From: Petunia secreta
Taxonomy: Eukaryota; Streptophyta; Magnoliopsida; Solanales; Solanaceae
Assembly: GCA_029990175.1 (NCBI GenBank)
Contig: JARKIP010000099.1
Location: 1,404,931 to 1,468,930, forward strand
Length of the DNA: 64,000 bases
Direction of reading: 5' to 3'
Shown here: piece after piece, positions 57,870 to 64,000 of the stretch
Numbering within the stretch: position 1 is the stretch's first letter
Layout of the letters: every line of letters starts with the position of its first letter
Notes under the pieces: generated by a model
The model's database searches: none
Told to the model about the DNA's origin: nothing
The model's input: the letters and a program-made list of their open reading frames with translations, nothing else
Made by a program: the position numbers and the translations under genes

Positions 57870-58540
57870 TTCCATCAACATCCCTTTGGATGATGCATCT
57901 GCACAACTGTCGAATGTTGCTAAGTTCATGAAAGATTTGGTGACTAAGAAGACATATGGGGACTTTGAGACAGTCAAAATCACCCATCAATATAGTGCAA
58001 TTGTGTCCAAACATATGGCACAAAAATTGGATGATCCCGGTGCTTTTACCATTCCATGCACTATTGGTGAAAGCCATTTCCAGAAGGCCTTGTGTGATCT
58101 TGGGGAAAGCATCAATTTAATACCATATGCGGTTTACAAAACCTTTTCTACCAAGACACCAAGATCAACGACAATGAATTTACAAATGGTCAATCGTTTG
58201 ATGAAAGGTTCGATTGGAGTAATTGATGACTTGTTGGTAAAGGTGGACAAATTCATTTTCTAGGCAGATTTTGTCATTCTTGATTGTCCTGTAGATTTTG
58301 AAGTCCCAATAGTCCTTGGGCGTCAATTCTAGACAATCGGAAGAGCCCTTTGTAATGTAGAGAGATGTGAGCTCATCTTTAGATACAATGAGGAGAAAGT
58401 TGTCTTCCATATTTGCAAATCTTTGAAGCAACCAATGGATGAGGAGGCCACTTTCTCCTATATTGACTTGGTGGTTGATGTACTTGTGGAAAAAAAAGTG
58501 TCTTTGTTAGTCAAGAAGATGCTTTGGCGGTGATGATTTG
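57870..58540 (+). pseudogene. Athila-lineage gag end and protease
   Basis: Frame from 57874 with KFMKDLVTKKTYGDFETV, then DDPGAFTIPCTIG and the active-site block ALCDLGESINLIPY (Asp codon 58096-58098), which matches the DLGASINLMP site of Athila proteases except Glu for Ala. TAG at 58261 interrupts; the same frame continues with ADFVILDCPVDFEVPIVLGR and a second TAG at 58331. The protease would process the polyprotein; inactive here. Confidence 0.78.
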
Positions 58541-59515
58541 TATCATAGATGTGGATGGAGAAGAGAGTGTAGCAGAGTATGTAAAGGCGCTAGAGGGGTT
58601 GGGATCAAAACCATATGAGCCTAAAAAGCTATCCTTAGACCTCGAAAACCGAAAAACTCCACCTACCAAACCATCTAAAGAAGAGCCACCAAAACTTGAA
58701 TTAAAAGTGCTACCATCCCACTTGAGATACACCTTCCTTGGTCCAAACTCTACTCTACCCGTGATAATTTCTTCCGACTTAACCAAAACCCAAGAAACCC
58801 AAACTTATTGAGGTGGTGAAGCGGAGGATAAAAGCAATAGGTTGGACTTTAGCGGATATAAGGGGGATTGACCTGGGAGTGTGTACTTACAAGATTTTGC
58901 TTGAAGAAAGGTGTAAGCCAACAATAGAACATCAAATGAGGTTGAATCCTCCAATGCAAGAAGTGGTAAAAAAGGAGATAATTAAGTGGCTAGATGCGGG
59001 TGTTATTTCCCATTGTCTGATAGCAAATGGGTATCACTGGTGCAATGTGTGCCGAAGAAAGGAGGGTTGACAGTGATTCACAATGAGAAAGGAGAGTCCA
59101 TAGCTACTAGGCCCATGACCGAAAGCTCAACACCGCAACAAGGAAAGATCATTTCTCCTTGCCTTTCATTGATCAAATGCTTGATCGTTTAGGGGGATGT
59201 GCCTAGTATTACTTCCTAGATGGATACTCCGGATACAATCCAATATCCATTGAGGCCGATGACCAAGGCGAGACTACTTTCACTTGTCCCTACGGAACTT
59301 TTGAATTCCGCAATTTATGCAATGCAGTTGTACCTACCAAAAGTGTATACTAGCACTTTTCCATGACATGGTAGAGAACTTTCTTAAAGGCTTCATGGAT
59401 GACTTCTCGGTGGTTGGAGACTCCTTTGATGATTGCTTGTCGAACTTGGAAAAGGTTCTAAAAAGATGTGAAGAAACAAGGCTTGTACTAAATTGTGAAA
59501 ATGTCATTTCCTAGT
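58541..59515 (+). pseudogene. Athila-lineage reverse transcriptase (frameshifted)
   Basis: Pieces in different frames: LPSHLRYTFLGPNSTLPVII (58710-58770), KAIGWTLADIRGID (58828-58870), RLNPPMQEVVKKEI, SDSKWVSLVQCVPKKGG (59012-59065), DQATKG-type start lost, then FMDDFSVVGDSFDDCLSNLE with the FMDD catalytic pair near 59394. The central RT region (59100-59330) has several frame changes. Order and motifs identify Athila-type RT. Confidence 0.75.
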
Positions 59516-60180
59516 ACAAGAAGGCATAGTGTTGGGACATAAAGTGTCCAAAGATGGACTCGAGGTGGGCCAAGAAAAAAATGAAGTGATCCTAAAGCTT
59601 CCACCTCCATGGAGAGTGAGGAGCTTCTTGGGGCATGCAGAATTCTAACGCCGGTTCATCAAAGACTTTTACAAAGCAGTGAACCCTTTATTCAAGCTCC
59701 TTGAGAAAAATGCCAAGTTTGTGTTCAATAAGGCGTGTTTAGATGCTTTTTGAAGAAATGAAAAAGAGATTGACAACCGCACCAGTTATTGTGTGCCCAA
59801 AATATGTGTTCCTGTTTAAGTTAATATCTGATGCTAGTGATGTTGCTTTGCAGGCCGTGCTAGGTCAAAGGATGGACAAGATGTTCCATCCCATTTACTA
59901 TGCCGGCAAAACTATGAATGGGGCCCAATTAAATTACATGGTGATGTAGAAAGAGCTCTTGGCTATTGTGTTCTGTTTGGAAACTTTCAGTCATACTTGG
60001 TGGGATCTCAGATAATTGTGCATATCGATCATTCCGCTATCCGGTATTTAATGGCCAAGAATGATTCAAAAGCAAGGCTTATCCGGTGGTGCTACTACTT
60101 CAAGAATTTGATATAGAGGTTCTTGATAGAAAAGGGACCGAAAATCAAGAGGCAGATCACTTGTCCCGCTTGGAAGAGGA
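59516..60180 (+). pseudogene. Athila-lineage RNase H
   Basis: Includes EGIVLGHKVS wording near 59525, LTTAPVIVCPKY and LISDASDVALQAVLGQR (59770-59875), FHPIYYAGKTMNGAQLNY, then a TAG at 59947 and LLLQEFDIEVLDRKGTENQE with ADHLSRLEE near 60150. Several frame changes and stops; non-functional. Confidence 0.75.
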
Positions 60181-61200
60181 GGGTCGCCCGAAAGAAGCAA
60201 TTGATGTGAATGACTCTTTTGCAGATGAAAAGATCTTGGCCGTATCTTGGGAAACCATCCCTTGGTATGGTGATCTAGCAAATTTCGTAGCTGGTGGAGT
60301 CTATCTCAAAGACTTTACTTTTAATCAAAAAACAAAGCTAGCAAAAGAGTAAGATTCTATTATTGGGATGAACCCTATATCTTTAGGGTGTGTGTTGATG
60401 GAATCATCCGAAGATACGTTATCGAGTCCGAGCAAGAAGCGATAATAGAAGGATGCCACTCTTCTCCTTATGGAGGGCATCCTGGTGGAGTAAGGACGGT
60501 GGCGAAAGTCTTGGAATATGGCTTCTTTTGACCAACTTTACATAAGGATGCCATGCTTGGGTGAAAGGTTGTGACAAATGCCAACGGATGGGTGTAATCA
60601 TAAGGAATCATTAAATGACACTTAATCCCATCGTGGAAGTTGATTTGTTCGATGTTTGGGGGATAGACTTCATGGGGCTCTTCGTAAGTTCTTATGACAA
60701 GTATATCTCGGTAGGAGTTCATTATGTATCAAAGTGGGTGGAAGCGGTTGCGCTATCCAATAATGAAGCCAAGAGTGTGCTTGCCTTCTTGAAGAAATAT
60801 TTTTTCAGGATAAGGAACTCCACGTGCTATCATTAGCGACGGTGGGAGTCATTTTTGCAACCGAGCATTTGCAAACCTACTCTAAAAATACGGAGTGAGA
60901 CATAAGGTGGAAACTCCCTACATCCTAAAACAAGTGGCCAAGTTGAAGTCTCCAATAGGGAGATCAAAAGCATTTTGGCAAAGACGGTTAATGCTCATAG
61001 AACCGATTGGGAAAATAAGCTTGATGATGCCTTGTAGGCATACCGGACCGGATACAAGACCCCGATTGGGATGCCCAAATTCAAGTTGGTATTTGGGAAA
61101 GCTTTCTACTTGCCATAGAGTTGGAACACAAAGCCTTATGGGCATTGAAGAAATTAAACATGAATTGGGATGATGTTGCTAATGCATGAGTCTCTCATTT
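60181..61200 (+). pseudogene. Athila-lineage integrase
   Basis: Zinc-binding part: CHSSPYGGHPGGVRTVAKVL (about 60452-60510), then GCDKCQRMG. Core: FDVWGIDFMGLF with catalytic Asp near 60663, VSKWVEAVALSNNEA; the second Asp region is degraded near 60840 and the Glu motif near 60945 is only partly readable. AYRTGYKTPIGM near 61035 and LNELDELR near 61210 belong to the C-terminal region. Many stops. Confidence 0.75.
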
Positions 61201-61439
61201 GCAATGAGCTTGATGAGTTACGATTCTTGGCATATAATCCTGCCATGCTTTACAAAGAAAGAATGAAGATGTTGCATGATTCAAAGACTTGGAACTAGAC
61301 TTTCAAAATTGGCGAAGAACCAACACCGTCGTACCGCGACGTTAAATTAGGCGCTTCTTGGGAGGCAACCGAAGTTTTTAGCGTAATTGGTTGTTGAATG
61401 TGAAGGTCTCGCAATGCGAGTAAAGTTAGAAAAGCTGAG
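61201..61439 (+). other. End of Athila pol and downstream signature
   Basis: The pol tail is followed by CGACGTTAAATTAGGCGCTT and GGGAGGCAACC (61337-61372), a sequence regularly found just after Athila-type pol. A related form is on the minus strand near 35600. Confidence 0.6.
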
Positions 61440-62851
61440 GAAGAATCTGGGAATGCAAGAGGCGGACCACCCTGGTGGCAAGGCGGACCGCCCACTCAAG
61501 TCCAGAGAATCCATAAATTTGGAACTCTAGAAAATGGCTAAGTATGGGAAAGGGCGGACCGCCCCAGGTGAGTCTTCCATTCTTCTTCAGTGTGTGCAAG
61601 GGTGGACCTCCCCACTTATATAGGTGGACCACCTCCAAAGGGTCGCGACCTGACCCAGATGCAGGGATAATAAGAGGACATATGTGTTTTTTTCCCTCTT
61701 TTCACTTTGCCTCAATCTTACAACCACCCAAAAGCCAGAAATTACGCAAAGAACACATACCGCTAATTTTTCCTACTCCCCATCACTGCAACAAGCATTA
61801 ACCATATCACACACACACCTCAAGCTTCAATTCCTCACTGTAATAATGGGTACTTGCAGCTCTTCTTTAATTTCTCTTAAAGTTGTTTTGATTCATAGTA
61901 TAAATCAAGAAATTAGGAGTAGAAATATGCTAGATACTTTAGTTGGTAGTAGTAGTCGTGCTTGATGTTTACATGATAAATTCATTGAAAACACTTAGTT
62001 GGGGGGAGACTTTTAGGGTTAGATGTTCATACTTTTTCCTTTGATTTTGAGTTGTGCCTTGAATCTAATGCTCATATTTATTTTCTTTGAACCATTTGAG
62101 TGAGACCAAAGAGTGGTCTGTGCGACTATCCATGCCTGATTATTTTTGGGAATGCTTTATATGCTTTTTAAAATTGGGTGGCAGTGGCTATGGGGACCAC
62201 TTGAGGTCTCCAAGGCGGAGCGCCTCTTCAAGAAGGTGATCCGCCCATAAGCAAGCCATATCTGGGTTCTTAGTCATAAGAACAGGCGGACAAACCTCTC
62301 TCAGAGGGCGGACCGCTTTACCTCAAGGATTAATGAAAAACCCTAAGTATGAAAATCTCCACTCTCTGAAGTTTGGAAGGCGGACGACCTACTGATCAAG
62401 GCGGCCCGCCTCTTCCCTTCCACTTTGTCACCACTATCTGTATATCTTAGGGCGGACTGCCTAATTTTTTTTTTTTGGGGGGGGGGGGGGGGGGGGAGGT
62501 GGGCGCTCCCTTGCAAAAATTGATGACAATTTTCTAAGTGTCAAAATTGACACTCTTTAAAATTTGAAGAGTGGACCGCCCACTAAGCAAGGTGGGCTGC
62601 CTGTTTGCCAAACTTGAGAATTAATCTCTCTGAAGTTAGGAGGGCGGAACCGCCTAACTCTTAGGACGGCCGCCCACGACCAATCCTTGAAATTGTTCTC
62701 TCTATTTCTTCATAAGGGCGAACTGCCCTTGTTCTAGGGCGGGCTGCCCCCCACTACAAACTGAACACAGTTTTTAGTAACTATTTGCTTTTGATTGCAT
62801 CCATGTTTAGGCTATCATTAACTAGTGTTTCTAAATTATTTTACAGCTATT
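61440..62851 (+). other. Non-coding region rich in GGCGGACCGCC palindromes
   Basis: Between pol and the next ORF. At least ten GGCGGACCGCC-like words, perfect at 61482-61492 and 61553-61563, spaced irregularly to 62750. Also T12 then G20 at 62465-62496. No ORF I trust. A CTTATATAGG box is at 61616. The end reads like a splice acceptor (TTATTTTACAG near 62845). Confidence 0.5.
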
Positions 62852-63955
62852 ATGCCTAGACCGAAAAGCATTGTGAGGAAAAGGAGGACGAGAGGAGAAC
62901 TAAGTTCACCACCTCCTTCTTATTCTTCTTCTTCTGATAATGATAATGGAGATGAAGAACCCATAGTAAAGTTGAGACAAACCAAGGCAGAAACCAGAAA
63001 GAAGCAGAAGCATGATGCTTCTTCTTCCCAAGCCCAATATTCAAGGGTCCAAAAGGAGGAACAAAGGGAGGCTGAGCCTGCCCAAGAGGAAGGAAATGAC
63101 AATGAAAGTGAAGAAGAATAGCCCTAAGCTGAAGGTGATGAGTCTGATGATGATGATATTCCAGAAGAATGGCTACGCTTGTTCAAATCAAAGGCAGCTT
63201 TTAGAGATTACTACAAGAACTTCTGGAATAGGAACATTAACAATGAGTTAGTCATTGGAATGTAACAGGTAGAAAAATTAAACCATATATTTATGAAAGA
63301 TTCTAGAACACAGGGTGGAAAAATGTGCTTAGGAGGAGATTGACAGATGCCAACAACAGCATGGTGAGGAGTTCTATGCAAACTTGGGCAAAAATGAAGA
63401 CAATGATCATACGGTGTACTGATGAGAGAAATATGTAGATGTATCTGTAAGGGCCTTAAACAGATACTTCAGGCTTAAAATCTTTTCCCCGAAGGAACAC
63501 ATGGAGAAATTAGCAATGAGTGAACCGGAATAAAGAGCATGGTTGGTGCCAATAATTGGTCGAAAACCAAATCCCGCTTGGAAGCAACAAAGCAAGACAA
63601 CAAGCTCACTTTGAAAAGAGCGGTGTTGATAGGGTGCATAATATAAGGCATCTAGGTTACCTTAGGTGTGAAAATGATCAAAACAATGGTAGAAGATGCT
63701 AGATCAAAGAATAACAACTTCCCGTTCCCAAACACATTGGCCGAGTACTTGTTGGACCACGGCTGTGCAGCTTGGCCATATGAAACCACCTCAGAATCGA
63801 TTGCCAAGTTCAATTGGTATGCCATTAAAGGTATTCCGGTTCACCCAGCCCCAACCCCTGCACCAGCTGCTCCAGTACCTGCTGATCCTCCACAGGCAGT
63901 ATTCCTCAACCTTCTCACATTCCCTTCACTTCGGGAGTATCTCCTCCCATTTTGA
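62852..63955 (+). pseudogene. Athila-type downstream ORF, transposon-associated protein
   Basis: ATG at 62852 after a TTTTACAG acceptor-like tract. The first 90 codons are Ser/Lys/Glu-rich and acidic, stopped at 63119. Later frames with shifts read FRDYYKNFWNRNI (about 63200), then EFYANLGKNEDNDH-like and VDVSVRALNRYF-like wording (63375-63475), and from 63668 KMIKTMVEDA and a Pro/Ala-rich stretch to 63955. This resembles the 'putative plant transposon protein' family found in Athila/Tat elements. Function unknown; multiple stops show decay. It runs close to the window end. Confidence 0.5.
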
Positions 63956-64000
63956 GTCTGGCCCTCTGGCACTGGTACTCGCACTAGCACTATCCATGAG

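Overview
This is plant nuclear DNA, almost certainly from a eudicot and most plausibly a Solanaceae-like asterid. That guess rests on recalled LTR end types (TGACACGACCC..., TGTTGACACCC...) and on the Tat/Athila/chromovirus mixture, not on a database search. I see no bacterial or organellar gene, tRNA, rRNA or CRISPR array. The window is an intergenic graveyard of nested transposable elements, mostly Ty3/gypsy LTR retrotransposons with one fairly well kept Ty1/copia element. I see no confident intact host gene.

Layout. 1-10.5 kb: a DUF1985-type coding region on the minus strand, split by an 8.4-kb gag-only LTR retrotransposon (742-9145; LTRs of about 2.65 kb, PBS, PPT and a 5-bp target duplication). 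10.5-13.8 kb: unrecognised sequence and a frameshifted, intron-containing transposon-type pseudogene. 13.8-17.0 kb: a tandem array of LTR-like promoter units on the minus strand. 17.8-19.25 kb: a large foldback with arms of about 640 bp. 20.0-24.0 kb: a non-autonomous gypsy element with a degenerate protease-like ORF and a 412-codon ORF of unknown function, both in one frame broken only by TGA codons. 24.1-26.0 kb: LTR fragments. 26.3-31.1 kb: a copia element on the minus strand with both LTRs, PBS, PPT and a polyprotein carrying a few breaks. 31.4-36.9 kb: an acidic Tyr/Asp-rich ORF and an Athila/Tat-type non-autonomous element. 36.9-45.9 kb: a chromovirus 3' half on the minus strand, split inside its RNase H by a Tat/Ogre-type solo LTR that itself contains another solo LTR; each insertion has a perfect 5-bp target duplication. 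45.9-52 kb: Tat-type gag fragments and an LTR fragment of the first family. 52.3-53.4 kb: a second foldback. 53.5-57.5 kb: AT-rich DNA and LTR remnants. 57.8-64 kb: a heavily mutated Athila-lineage protease-RT-RNase H-integrase followed by a transposon-associated ORF.

The parts do not form a pathway. What the window records is the order of insertions: Athila/Tat-type LTR, then chromovirus, then Tat/Ogre LTR, then the innermost solo LTR. It also holds non-autonomous families that have lost pol and presumably depend on partners in trans. The signals most worth a second look are the non-autonomous 20.7-23.2 kb ORF pair, the GGCGGNCCGCC-like palindromes shared by otherwise different elements, the tandem promoter array, and the two long foldbacks as possible small-RNA sources.
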